The notes: a model not told the origin generated them from the letters alone. A stretch of 64,000 bases of DNA from Liolophura sinensis (GCF_032854445.1 NC_088298.1:18123976-18187975), one strand, 5' to 3'; positions 36,635-48,611 are shown, counted from the first letter of the stretch. Program-made: numbers and translations.

Positions 36635-36669
36635 ATGAGGCTATTTTCGCCTTGCAAAATCAAAGAAAC
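36635..36669 (+). CDS. Predicted first coding exon of innexin A1
   Basis: ATG in a fair context (aataaATGA) followed by 11 codons plus 2 nt, ending at a consensus donor AAAC|GTGAGT. The phase (2) is exactly what the conserved acceptor at 37675/37676 needs. The 1006-nt intron is GT-AG. The joined CDS is 1233 nt (411 codons with stop). It supplies the pre-TM1 segment (MRLFSPCKIKE...) that innexins need and that the main exon alone lacks. Inferred, not proven; a possible acceptor at 36587 would make this exon 36588-36669. Confidence 0.5.
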
Positions 36670-37675
36670 GTGAGTGTCACTATAGAATTCTTAAACTCTA
36701 ATCCTGTTTATGTGAATACACAATGGAGCTTTTTAAAAGAAATAAACGTAGACGACTAAACATTGAACTACATGGCTTAATATTTAGAAACACAAACTGC
36801 GATTTATTCTAGATCAACTCAAATTCTAGTGCTCAAAACAGATGGACTTCAGGCTTTTGCATTCTTTCCATTCCAAAAGAGTGCCGATGTGAATCCGTAA
36901 CAAGAAACACGATTTCTGTACTTGATAGACACGATCAAATTTATCAGTTTCATCGTACTGTTTACCACAAGAATCCACATCTGCGGGACGCTGGTCAGTT
37001 TTACCGATAGAGGCAACAGCAGTGCCTGAGATAAACACCGGCCCTTTGGCAAGTTCTTGATTATTATTCCACATGTGACACACAGATATGCACATGATAT
37101 TGTTAAACGTAGAGTGATATTGAACAAACCGTATGACAGTGCAAGGGAGGGTCGCTCACTGCTTATTGTCAGCAATTGACGTCAAAATTGCGATGCCATA
37201 GGCATTGCTGAAATAATTTTTAAAACATAGCAGAATAAACATAGCCTATAAAGTTTTGCAAGGAATCTACCTTTTCAGTCACTGCGACTTAAAAAGAAGT
37301 TATTTTATCTAGGCCACGTATTCATCATGCAGAATGATTTTGTCTTGAAGAAATTGATCATTTGAAAATGTTCCTTCTCCCCAAATCTGAATTGTCCTGA
37401 GATCGTCTGCCTCGATTATTGAATGCGTATGTTAGGAAAAGAATTGTACTGTAAAACTGCTGACTGCCACTGTTTGCAAGAATCCGTTTTAATTTCATAC
37501 TTTATATTAGTTTCTTGATGATTCGACTCATTCCACTCTCTGTGTCAAATTTCCACATTCCCAATGAATATCAGCTAGAAAGAACAAGATTCTGGTCGCC
37601 TTTCTAACAGGCTAACATATTACAGGATCTTTAAAAAAAACTCTTTATAAAAGCAAGATTTCTTTCTTTTTACAG

Positions 37676-38873
37676 GTTTCGGAAAATCTTACCAGCGAAG
37701 AGAGCTGCTTACCTTGAATCAGGACAAGGAAGTGACGAGATGACAACTTCTCGTGCACACGTCATTTTCGCCATTCTCCTCGCCGCTCTAGCGGTTGTCA
37801 CTGGATATCTGCAGTACTTTGCTAAACCGGCTCAGTGTTGGTCACCTCCAGAATTTACACAATCTATGGTGGATTACTCAAATTCGGTATGCTATTTTTC
37901 AAATCAGTACTATGTCCCGATAGATGACTTGCCTATCCCAGAGCCCATTCCTACGGCGCCACACACCAACTATTACAAATGGACACCGTTTGGACTTCTC
38001 TTTCTGTCTGTCCTCTATGTCATTCCGGAATTGGTTAAGAACATGGCTTCTAAGGTGTTCCAACTAAATCTTGGCAATATTCTCGAGCTTTCTCACCAAA
38101 GTGTCACGGGATCTGACGAGATAAGACTTGCAGCCATCAAGCAGCTTACAGCTGACCTTCAGTACAGATTGGACGGAAACAAATGGAAGTCAAAGAAGAC
38201 AGGCTTTCTGCGATGTATTGCGAAAATATCACCGTCACTCACTCACTACATCTGGCTTGAGCAGTTTGCCGGAAAACTTTGCGTCCTCATCGGGTCTATT
38301 GTGCCAATCTACTTCCTATACAAATACCTGGGTCTAGATGTCAACTTTTATGACCAAGTCGTGAACAACAAGATGCCTAGTAACGAAACCTATTTTCCAG
38401 ACCAAATACTCTGCGATCTTGCGATTCGTCGGTTTGGAAATATCGTCCGGTTCACACTACAGTGTCATGTGCCGGCCAATGACATGTTCAAGAGAATCAG
38501 TCTTCTTGTTGGTTTCTTGGCTCTTGTTGTGTCGTCTGTCAGCAGCAGTGACGTCATCTGTTCTCTTGTCGCTCGTCTCTTTGAGCCGAGAATCTGTACA
38601 TACATCAAGAGACATATGAGCTTACTTACTGAGCAGGATACTAACCACGAAAACGAGGAGTGCCAAAACTTCACACAGCGTCACCTGGGGGCAGACGGTA
38701 AATACCTGCTCTGGCTGATCGGCCAGAGCTCCTCCGAGACCGTCGTCTGTCAAATTCTCTCCAGACTCTGGGCAACGTACAAAATCAAACGGAATGAGGA
38801 GAAACCGCCGCCATATTTTGCGGACAAGACACCTCTGTGTGGTAACCTAAACGCTGCATTTACTGACTGGTAA
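37676..38873 (+). CDS. Innexin A1 (gap-junction/hemichannel protein), main exon
   Basis: Innexins form gap junctions and non-junctional channels in the invertebrate plasma membrane. Numbering from the ATG at 37740 (377 residues to TGG-TAA): TM1 about 8-27; EL1 with C33 and C51 and a diverged 'CWSPPEFTQSM' version of the family's CW-P block; YYKW motif 78-81 (usual form YYQW); TM2 about 84-104; cytoplasmic loop to about 177; TM3 178-197; EL2 with C225 (ILCDLAIRRFGN) and C242 (FTLQCHVP); TM4 about 251-278; C-tail with 'YLLWLIGQSSSETVV'. Two cysteines per extracellular loop and four TM segments are diagnostic. A sequon N215-E-T lies in EL2. The exon opens at a pyrimidine-rich acceptor (ctttttacag|G); the 21 upstream in-frame codons plus exon 1 give 410 residues, the usual innexin size. 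No frame lesions. Confidence 0.92.
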
Positions 38874-39620
38874 AATATCAAAGTAGATTGGCGGTACATG
38901 AATTTTTTGCTCGTTATGTTGTAAAAATACGCTAACAATACCATTTAAACTCCAACAATTGGCTCATAAGACACTATATAGGCCTATTACCCTCTTATAC
39001 TTTTAATGACAGAATCATCGAGCACATCTTGGTGCTATTACTGCTCATAGTTCTCAACAGACTCAGTTGACTGCCAGATTGTCAGTACCGTTTAGGGAGA
39101 ATAACTATGGAGTCATCCTTTAGAGATATTTGCAAGCAGTCATTACATGGCATTCTAAGTATTATTTGTCATCGTCATTACATTTTATAGACTTCTATTC
39201 TGCTAGTGTAATTATTATTAGTTTTTACGGGCTTTTTTCTCTCTCTATAACAAGAGTACATGTCAGTTCTATGACCGTTAACCTCAGTGTCAGACTCAGT
39301 TCCATTTATTTTTATGTGTTTGGGACCAAAATCACGACCAAGCAACCTGACCAACTGGGTCCACTAAAGAGGCAAAAAGACTAGGTTGGGAACTACTCAC
39401 TTAATCCCAAATTTAGGATGTCGATGACAGTTAATGTCAGAAAAAAATAAAACAATCTATCGCAAATGTTAACTACATGCACTCTTCTGAATTAGTTCTA
39501 CAGCGTTATTATCACGATACACAGTTATCCATGTAAGTGATAAATACCCCGATCACTTTCAATACACAGAAACAAGATATAAAATGACACCATGATGATT
39601 CGATTTTCTGAGGACTTTAG
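38874..39620. other. 3' flank of innexin A1
   Basis: Conserved with the flank of copy A2 and, for about the first 70 bp, with pseudogene 1, so it probably includes 3' UTR. A possible polyadenylation signal AATAAA is at about 39448. No other gene. Confidence 0.5.
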
Positions 39621-39970
39621 GGACCGCTTGAGTGGTGCGCTAATGGTTAGTGCCTCTATCTCGATGTCGGGAGACCGGGGATCAAACTCGAGTCGGGTAA
39701 TACCAAAGACTTTAAAAATGATACTTGTTGCTGACTGGTTTGCCTCTCAGCACTAAGAGGTTAGGGAACATGCTCCCCTGGCCCGGTGTTAGTATAATGT
39801 GACAGAGTGGGGTGTCATGTCTGGTGTCTTTGGCATAATACTTCAGTGGCGGCAGCACTTTGACTCCATTGATTCGCCCTGTCAGAAGGAGACACAGCAT
39901 TTGTACACACACCTACTGACTCCTGGTCGTCATACGACCGAAAAATGGTTAGTCCGACGTAAAATCCCAG
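39621..39970 (+). repeat. SINE family C, full length (copy A1)
   Basis: tRNA-like head (ccgcttgagtggtgcgctaa; B-box-like ggggatcaaactc), a body with 'cagcactaagaggttaggga' and 'acttcagtggcggcagcact', and a 3' end 'gtcatacgaccgaaaaatgg' plus 'gacgtaaaatccca'. The head is distinct from family A. Other copies: 12203-12430 and 62175-62400 (reversed), fragments at 9405, 32268 and 55470. Confidence 0.7.
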
Positions 39971-40019
39971 GCATGCATCGATTCATTCTTAGCACTTTAT
40001 CGGATATATGTGTACGAGA

Positions 40020-40532
40020 TGGAGAAGGCATAAAAATTACAGTGAAAGAGCGCAAAAGGTTGTAAATATAATCTTCAATATTTTTTTTCGAATTTCTCCT
40101 TAAAGAGAAAAAGGCAGTTGAAAATATGTTTTGTATGGCTGGTATTTTGGACCAGCTCTTGGTATATATTATCTCTTTGTCATAATCTTATACATAAAGA
40201 TGCAACACATGTTTTATAAATGTATTTGCCCAAGGGTTTGATATTTTCAGCTAACAAATGTGTTGAAAATCGATTTTGATCACATTTATATTTTTGATAT
40301 ATTCATATCAATATAACAATTCAGATTAAACGCATGCGTGTGTAGATATAAAGAACAAACGTATATCCAAAGAAGTTTATTAGACAAGCATCACATTCTT
40401 GGAACACTATTATGCAAAGACGATATATATGAAGAGGTGGTCCCAAAAATGTTTTTGAAAAAAATAAAAAAAATATATTAAAGATCTGATTTACAATTAA
40501 GTTTTCAGGCTCTTTCATCTAATTTTTTTTAA
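40020..40532. mobile_element. MITE (copy A1)
   Basis: Same family as 34491-35045, in the opposite orientation. Ends are inverted repeats of each other: 'gtgaaagagcgcaaaagg' then 'ttgtaaatataatcttcaat' on the left, and the complement of 'tttacaattaagttttcagg' then 'ctctttcatcta' on the right. Interior AT-rich, non-coding. Confidence 0.65.
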
Positions 40533-41073
40533 GTATACATGAGAGGTTGATCAGTCTCCCTGATGTGACGTTAGTAAATGCTCGCCATATTGGTAAAAAG
40601 AATATATCTGCAACAAATGGAAAGTTTCACAGAACGACAACGAGTGAGTCGTCCATCGATTATTTTCAAATATCACCCGATAACAAAGCCGTGGAACATG
40701 AAAAATACTCAGGGTTGAATCCACACCACGCGTGCCATGTGCCTGGGGGTCATATCTACATTACCTGATCTGCCTTGGCAGTTAAATGCCAGTGAAATGT
40801 AAAGTAAATATGGCAAAGACACAGTGAGTGACAAATTCGGACAGAAAATATGACTAGTCAAAGGTACCAGGTTCCTTGTGAAAGCACCACAGAGCCAGAA
40901 TATATTCCACGTGTTGCCGCTGGTGACATTGTCCTGCGTGGTGCTATGTTTTCTATCCCGGCATAAAGGTCTCGCTCTATACACACCGACTCAAGACTCA
41001 CATTTGTAAAGACGTGAGATACCTTATGCCAACCTAACAACCTCTCTCTACACACACACACGCCAGACTCTCT

Positions 41074-41290
41074 GAGATATCACTGCCCGACGTACCGGCC
41101 TCTCTCTATGTGCACGGGCTCCATACCCTCAGTTCTCAAGACCAGAGATATCACTGCCCGACGTACCGGCCTCTTTCTATGAACACAGACTCCATACCCT
41201 AAATAGTCAAAGCCGGAGATATCACTGCCCAACGCAATGGCCTACCTCCATGAACACAGACGCTAGACTGTCATTAGTTAAAGCTTAAGA
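41074..41290. repeat. Minisatellite, 71-bp unit, 3 copies (copy A1)
   Basis: Units begin 'gagatatcactgcccgacgt' and contain 'actccataccct'. Three units here against six in the duplicate, which accounts for about 214 bp of the length difference between the two 7-kb units. Confidence 0.9.
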
Positions 41291-41429
41291 TAACATGTCC
41301 CGACCTCATGACCTTCACAGTCCTCTCTCTACACACCTGCTTACCTTCATTATCCTTAAAGAGTTTGTATGAGAAACACTTATGGGATGTTAACAGAAAG
41401 ATTTGTCTCTTGCACTGATCACTTCTAAT

Positions 41430-41570
41430 TTGTTTATTTACTCATTTGATTGGTGTTTTACGCCGCACTCAAGAATATTTAACTTATACGACGGCGGCCA
41501 GCATTATGGTGGGAGGAAACCGGGCAAAGCCCGGGCGAATTACACGATCATCCGCAGGTTGGTGGCAGTT
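41430..41570 (-). repeat. SINE family A (copy A1), head missing
   Basis: 'gattggtgttttacgccgca' to 'atcatccgcaggttggtggc', truncated in the body. Followed by a small inverted repeat (agttgtacta / tagtacaatt). Confidence 0.88.
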
Positions 41571-42135
41571 GTACAGTTGTACTATATACAGTTAGTACAA
41601 TTGCACTATAATAAACATCTACGTGTTTGTGGAATATTTTCACTCAATATCAACACAAAGTCATGTTTACTGGGCTATGCGTTTGTAATATGCACAGGAT
41701 TACGATATTAACATTTCATACAATTACTAAAACAGGCACATTTCTTTTTTATGAATGAAAACTGTAACAGAATTGTGTTTCGGTGTGTAAACGAATTAGG
41801 CCAACGTCCTTCAGCACTTTTGGACTAACTTGATCGCCTGGGTTGGTGTAATTCCCTCTTGTTTCTCCATTGACACGATTACATCACAAAACATCATGGT
41901 ACACAAGCCTATACACATTTTACCTCTCTACCCTCTACCTGTGTACATAATGGTTTAACTTACATTCTCACAGATATCACCCAGATAGAAAATAAATTCC
42001 CTTTTTTGACAATGCCTTTGTTTAGAGCGTTTAATTACTAGGAACCTGACTGGATGCGACGGATTATGCAGACTAGGTGCGGAGGCCGGTTTGTACAGGC
42101 TATAAGCATAGCCTGTATACAGGATACAGGAAAAC

Positions 42136-42440
42136 ATGGCCTCTGGTATAGGGCAGAATGTCAGTGCAGCCGGTTCAGCGTCACTGCACAAGTGCTGATA
42201 CACTATCCCTCAACCACTCCCAGTTACCCCAGAATCCTCCCCAACCCTCACCCCACCAACGACCCAGTCTCCTCTGTTCACACATCAGTCCTCTCACACG
42301 GACCCCTGTGCGGTGTGCTTGCACTACTTACCACCCGTCACTTCGATCACACAAAGGCCGTCTTTGCAGAAGTTGACACCAAGAGCAGCTACACACTGGC
42401 AAGCAGATCAACGTCCCCCTGCACAAAAGTTCAAGGATGT
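42136..42440 (+). other. Possible upstream exon of the innexin unit (copy A2)
   Basis: Counterpart of 35171-35475. Same short ATG-initiated frame ending in TGA (five amino-acid differences in 20 codons) and the same donor (GGAT|GTAAGT). Rapid change in the short frame argues against a conserved peptide. Confidence 0.3.
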
Positions 42441-42764
42441 AAGTATATTATTAATAAATTTTTGGTCTGCTCCTTTAAGTTGTTACCAAGCACAACTCTG
42501 CGTCGCAATTCCTTAACACTCTCAAGATCCACGTTATAAGGTTTCTTTCACTATAGTCACAAACTTCCATGTTAATGAATCTACTACGGCAAACACCATA
42601 CCCGATGTGGACCTCTCCGTTTGTCATCAGGGTCTAATTAAACATGCATGGTGATAACAAAATCTCTATCTTAAGTCTGTCTTTTGTTGAAGTAATTTGC
42701 ACATAATCAAAATAAGCTTTGCTTATTCTCACAATATACTATGCTACAACACATAATGTTAGGT

Positions 42765-42937
42765 TTGATTTATTTATTTATTTCACTGATGTTTTACGCC
42801 ATACTCAAGAATATTTCATTTATACGACGGCGGCCAGCTTTATGGTGGGAAGAAACCGGGCAGAGCCCGGGGAAAACCCAAGGCCATCCGCAAACCTTCG
42901 GATTGCTGGGTTGCTGGCAAACCTTCCCAATTACGGC
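42765..42937 (-). repeat. SINE family A (copy A2), head missing
   Basis: Duplicate of 35799-35964, with two additional TTTA units in the tail. Confidence 0.85.
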
Positions 42938-43608
42938 AATGTTACGTTTTAAAAGTCGGCATTAACTTAACTAGTCATGCATTAGTTACCAAGCACCTAC
43001 AGGAGTAATAAACTTTGGTTGTGGATCATATACGCACTTGCCTCAGTTACCAAATGCTGTCCCTTTCTAAAATCAAATTTGCTGAATTTAAAACAATCTT
43101 AAAAGTTGTTTAATTCATGTCATTATGTTATTACCACAGAAGGTTAATGTTATGGACGATAAAATGTTACGCCAGCAAAGAAAATCTGTCAGAACAAAAA
43201 AGTAATAACAAGTTCATTACATACACATGTTGCCATACACAGACATCTTGACACGGTTTAGATACTTTTTTTGAACATAACGTTATGTGTTGTGTGAGTG
43301 GGGATAGAGTAGATTGTGGGATTACAACAAAAAGGTTATGTCATCCGCGCGAGATTTCAGCGGAGGTTAAATACTTCTAATTATCCGTCATATACGGCAG
43401 GCAGGTCAGTCCGAGACGTATACAGATGTATATGTTGTCCACGCTGTAATCTGGTACCAAGCCGGATGTAGCAAAGAGTTCTGTTTAACCCAGCTAGAAA
43501 TAACACAGCAGAAAGTCGAGTAAACCCCAGATGGCCCTGTGGCTTGTGCCTGCTTTATTAGAGCCACGTGTTTACAAGGTCAACTGGATTACCAAGCAGA
43601 GAAAATAA

Positions 43609-43643
43609 ATGAGGCTATTTTCGCCTTGCAAAATCAAAGAAAC
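43609..43643 (+). CDS. Predicted first coding exon of innexin A2
   Basis: Identical to 36635-36669, including the phase-2 donor AAAC|GTGAGT. The intron 43644-44649 is also identical to its counterpart as far as I can compare. Prediction rests on phase and length fit, with no transcript evidence. Confidence 0.5.
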
Positions 43644-44649
43644 GTGAGTGTCACTATAGAATTCTTAAACTCTAATCCTGTTTATGTGAATACACAATGG
43701 AGCTTTTTAAAAGAAATAAACGTAGACGACTAAACATTGAACTACATGGCTTAATATTTAGAAACACAAACTGCGATTTATTCTAGATCAACTCAAATTC
43801 TAGTGCTCAAAACAGATGGACTTCAGGCTTTTGCATTCTTTCCATTCCAAAAGAGTGCCGATGTGAATCCGTAACAAGAAACACGATTTCTGTACTTGAT
43901 AGACACGATCAAATTTATCAGTTTCATCGTACTGTTTACCACAAGAATCCACATCTGCGGGACGCTGGTCAGTTTTACCGATAGAGGCAACAGCAGTGCC
44001 TGAGATAAACACCGGCCCTTTGGCAAGTTCTTGATTATTATTCCACATGTGACACACAGATATGCACATGATATTGTTAAACGTAGAGTGATATTGAACA
44101 AACCGTATGACAGTGCAAGGGAGGGTCGCTCACTGCTTATTGTCAGCAATTGACGTCAAAATTGCGATGCCATAGGCATTGCTGAAATAATTTTTAAAAC
44201 ATAGCAGAATAAACATAGCCTATAAAGTTTTGCAAGGAATCTACCTTTTCAGTCACTGCGACTTAAAAAGAAGTTATTTTATCTAGGCCACGTATTCATC
44301 ATGCAGAATGATTTTGTCTTGAAGAAATTGATCATTTGAAAATGTTCCTTCTCCCCAAATCTGAATTGTCCTGAGATCGTCTGCCTCGATTATTGAATGC
44401 GTATGTTAGGAAAAGAATTGTACTGTAAAACTGCTGACTGCCACTGTTTGCAAGAATCCGTTTTAATTTCATACTTTATATTAGTTTCTTGATGATTCGA
44501 CTCATTCCACTCTCTGTGTCAAATTTCCACATTCCCAATGAATATCAGCTAGAAAGAACAAGATTCTGGTCGCCTTTCTAACAGGCTAACATATTACAGG
44601 ATCTTTAAAAAAAACTCTTTATAAAAGCAAGATTTCTTTCTTTTTACAG

Positions 44650-45847
44650 GTTTCGGAAAATCTTACCAGCGAAGAGAGCTGCTTACCTTGAATCAGGACA
44701 AGGAAGTGACGAGATGACAACTTCTCGTGCACACGTCATTTTCGCCATTCTCCTCGCCGCTCTAGCGGTTGTCACTGGATATCTGCAGTACTTTGCTAAA
44801 CCGGCTCAGTGTTGGTCACCTCCAGAATTTACACAATCTATGGTGGATTACTCAAATTCGGTATGCTATTTTTCAAATCAGTACTATGTCCCGATAGATG
44901 ACTTGCCTATCCCAGAGCCCATTCCTACGGCGCCACACACCAACTATTACAAATGGACACCGTTTGGACTTCTCTTTCTGTCTGTCCTCTATGTCATTCC
45001 GGAATTGGTTAAGAACATGGCTTCTAAGGTGTTCCAACTAAATCTTGGCAATATTCTCGAGCTTTCTCACCAAAGTGTCACGGGATCTGACGAGATAAGA
45101 CTTGCAGCCATCAAGCAGCTTACAGCTGACCTTCAGTACAGATTGGACGGAAACAAATGGAAGTCAAAGAAGACAGGCTTTCTGCGATGTATTGCGAAAA
45201 TATCACCGTCACTCACTCACTACATCTGGCTTGAGCAGTTTGCCGGAAAACTTTGCGTCCTCATCGGGTCTATTGTGCCAATCTACTTCCTATACAAATA
45301 CCTGGGTCTAGATGTCAACTTTTATGACCAAGTCGTGAACAACAAGATGCCTAGCAACGAAACCTATTTTCCAGACCAAATACTCTGCGATTTTGCGATT
45401 CGTCGGTTTGGAAATATCATCCGGTTCACAGTACAGTGTCATGTGCCGGCCAATGATATGTTCAAGAGAATCAGTCTTCTTATTGGTTTCTTGGCTCTTG
45501 TTGTGTCGTCTGTCAGCAGCAGTGACGTCATCTGTTCTCTTGTCGCTCGTCTCTTTGAGCCGAGAACCTGTACATACATCAAGAGACATATGAGCTTACT
45601 TACTGAGCAGGATACTAACCACGAAAACGAGGAGTGCCAAAACTTCACAGAGCGTCACCTGGGGGCAGACGGTAAATACCTGCTCTGGCTGATCGGCCAG
45701 AGCTCCTCCGAGACCGTCGTCTGTCAAATTCTCTCCAGACTCTGGGCAGCGTACAAAACCAAATCGATTGAGGATAATCCGCCGCCATATTTTGCGGACA
45801 AGACACCTCTGTGTGGTAACCTAAACGCTGCATTTACTGACTGGTAA
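44650..45847 (+). CDS. Innexin A2 (gap-junction/hemichannel protein), main exon
   Basis: Second intact innexin (ATG 44714; 377 residues from it, 410 with the predicted first exon). Residues 1-226 are identical to A1. After that 12 residues differ: L227F, V236I, L240V, V257I, I285T, Q313E, T346A, I349T, R351S, N352I, E354D, K355N. None touches the four loop cysteines (C33, C51, C225, C242), the YYKW motif or the EL2 sequon N215-E-T. At 285, 346 and 349 A2 agrees with both pseudogenes, so A1 carries the derived residue. Same acceptor and 3' flank as A1; AATAAA at about 46424. Confidence 0.92.
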
Positions 45848-46598
45848 AATATCAAAGTAGATTGGCGGTACATGAATTTTTTGCTCGTTATGTTGTAAAA
45901 ATACGCTAACAATACCATTTAAACTCCAACAATTGGCTCATAAGACACTATATAGGCCTATTGCCCTCTTATACTTTTAATGACAGAATCATCGAGCACA
46001 TCTTGGTGCTATTACTGCTCATAGTTCTCAACAGACTCAGTTGACTGCCAGATTGTCAGTACCGTTTAGGGAGAATAACTATGGAGTCATCCTTTAGAGA
46101 TATTTGCATGCAGCCAGTGCAAACATGGCATTCTAAGTATTATTTGTCATCGTCATTATATTTTATAGACTTCTATTCTGCTAATGTAATTATTATTAGT
46201 TTTTACGGGCTTTTTTCTCTCTCTATAACAAGAATATATGTCAGTTCTATGACCGGGAACCTCAGTGTCAGGCTCAGTTCCATTTATTTTTATGTGTTTG
46301 TGACCAAAATCACGACCAAGCAACCTGACCAACTGGATCCACTAAAGAGGCAAAAAGACTAGGTTGGGAACTACTCATTGAATCCCAAATTTCGGACGTC
46401 GATGACAGCTAATGTCAGAAAAAAATAAAACAATCTATCGCAAATGTTAACTACATGCACTCTTCTGAATTAGTTCTACAGCGTTCTTATCACGATACAC
46501 AGTTATCCATGTAAGTGATAACTACCCCGATCACTTTCAATACACAGCAACAAGATATAAAACGACACCATGATGATTCGATTTTCTAAGGACTTTAG

Positions 46599-46949
46599 GG
46601 ACCGCTTGAGTGGTGCACTAATGATTAGTGCCTCTACCACGATGTCGGGAGACCGGGGATCAAACTCGAGTCGGGTAATACCAAAGACTTTAAAAATGAT
46701 ACTTGTTGCTGACTGGTTTGCCTCTCAGCACTAAGAGGTTAGGGAACATGCTCCGCTGGCTCGGTGTTAGGATAATGTGACAGAGTAGGGTGTCATGTCC
46801 GGTGTCTTTGGCATAATACTTCAGTGGCGGCAGCACTTTGACTCCATTGATTCGCCCTGTCAGAAGGAGACACAGCATTTGTACACACACCTACTGACTC
46901 CTGGTCGTCATACGACCGAAAAATGGTTAGTCCGACGTAAAATCCCAGG
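46599..46949 (+). repeat. SINE family C, full length (copy A2)
   Basis: Duplicate of 39621-39970 with scattered substitutions; it arrived before the segment was duplicated. Confidence 0.7.
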
Positions 46950-46998
46950 CATGCATCGATTCATTCTAAGCACTTTATCGGATATATGTGTACGAGAT

Positions 46999-47500
46999 GG
47001 AGAAATTATACTGAAATAGCGCAAAAGGTTGTAAATATGATCTTCAATATTTTTTTTCGAATTTCTCCTTAAAGAGAAAAAGGCAGTTGAAAATATGTTT
47101 TGTATGGCGTTTATTTTGGACCAGCTATTGCTATATATTATCTCTATGTCATAATCTTATACATAAAGATGCAACACATGTTTAATAAATGTATTTGCCC
47201 AAGGGTTTGATATTTTCAGCTAACAAATGTGTGGAAAATCGATTTTGATCACATTTATATTTTTGATATATTCATAAATATTATAATAATTCAGATTAAA
47301 GCATGCGTGTGTAGATATAAAGAACAAACGTATATCCAAAGAAGTTTATTAGACACGCATCACATTCTTGGAACACTATTATGCAAAGACGATATATATG
47401 AACGGGTGGTCCCAAAAATGTTTTTGAAAAAATAAAAAAAAATTATTAAAGATCTGATTTACAATTAAGTTTTCAGGCTCTTTCATCTAATTTTTTTTAA
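46999..47500. mobile_element. MITE (copy A2)
   Basis: Duplicate of 40020-40532. The left terminal repeat is slightly eroded (ctgaaatagcgcaaaaggtt). Confidence 0.65.
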
Positions 47501-48041
47501 GTATACATGAGAGGTTGATCAGTCTCCTTGACGTGACGTTAGTAAATGCTTGCCATATTGGTAAAAAGAATATATCTGCAACAAATGGAAAGTTTCACAG
47601 AACGACAACGAGTGAGTTGTCCATCGATTATTTTCAAAAATCACCCGATAACAAAGCCGTGGAACATGAAAAATACTCAGGGTTGAATCCACACCACGCG
47701 TGCCATGTGCCTGGGGGTCATATCTACATTACCTGATCTGCCTTGGCAGTTAAATGCCAGTGAAATGTAAAGTAAATATGGCAAAGACACAGTGAGTGAC
47801 AAATTCGGACAGAAAATATGACTAGTCAAAGGTACCAGGTTCCTTGTGAAAGCACCACAGAGCCAGAATATATTCCACGTGTTGCCGCTGGTGACATTGT
47901 CCTGCGTGGTGCTATGTTTTCTATCCCGGCATAAAGGTCTCGCTCTATACACACCGACTCAAGACTCACATTTGTGAAGACGTGAGATACCTTATGCCAA
48001 CCTAACAACCTCTCTCTACACACACACACGCCAGACTCTCT

Positions 48042-48465
48042 GAGATATCACTGCCCGACCTACCGGCCTCTCTCTATGCGCACGGACTCCATACCCTCAG
48101 TTCTCAAGACCAGAGATATCACTGCCCGGCGTACCGGCCTCTTTCTATGAACACAGACTCCATACCCTAAATAGTCAAAGCCGGAGATATCACTGCCCGA
48201 CACAACGGCCTCTCTCTATGCGCACGGACTCCATACCCTCAGTTCTCAAGACCAGAGATATCACTGCCCGACGTACAGGCCTCTCTCTATGAACACAGAC
48301 TCCATACCCTCACTACTCAAGACCAGAGATATCACTGCCCGACGTACCGGCCTCTCTCTATAAACACAGACTCCATACCCTAAATAAGCCGGAGATATCA
48401 CTGCCCAACTCAACGGCCTACCTCCATGAACACAGACGCTAGACTGTCATTAGTTAAAGCGTAAG
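48042..48465. repeat. Minisatellite, 71-bp unit, 6 copies (copy A2)
   Basis: Six units beginning 'gagatatcactgcccgac'. The fifth is shortened by about 5 bp. Units one, two and the last correspond to the three units of copy A1; the middle three are extra. Confidence 0.9.
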
Positions 48466-48611
48466 ATAACATGTCCCGACCTCATGACCTTCACTGTTCT
48501 CTCTCTACACACCTGCCTGCCTTTTTCATTATTCTTAAAGAGTTTGTATCAGAAACACTAAAGGGATGTCAACAGAAAGATCTGTCTCTTGCACTGATCA
48601 CTTCTAATTTG

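Larger units (their letters stand above)
35145..42104 (+). repeat. Tandem segmental duplication, copy A1 (~6.96 kb)
   Basis: Collinear with 42105-49280. Contains, in order: a possible upstream exon, a SINE A copy, innexin A1, a SINE C copy, a MITE, the 71-bp minisatellite, a SINE A copy and two units of the ~28-bp minisatellite that forms the right edge. Mismatch against copy A2 is roughly 2-3% by eye outside a 1.92-kb identical tract (36461-38380). Confidence 0.95.

Noticed and set aside
36565-36759. Plus-strand 64-codon frame conserved in both duplicates
   Set aside because: It lacks an ATG start (begins with GTG) and runs through a strong splice donor. The region fits better as exon 1 in another frame.
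36826-37175. Two overlapping minus-strand open frames (89 and 108 codons), fully conserved in both duplicates
   Set aside because: They lie inside the predicted innexin intron, overlap each other in different frames and are conserved only because the whole tract is identical. No motif.
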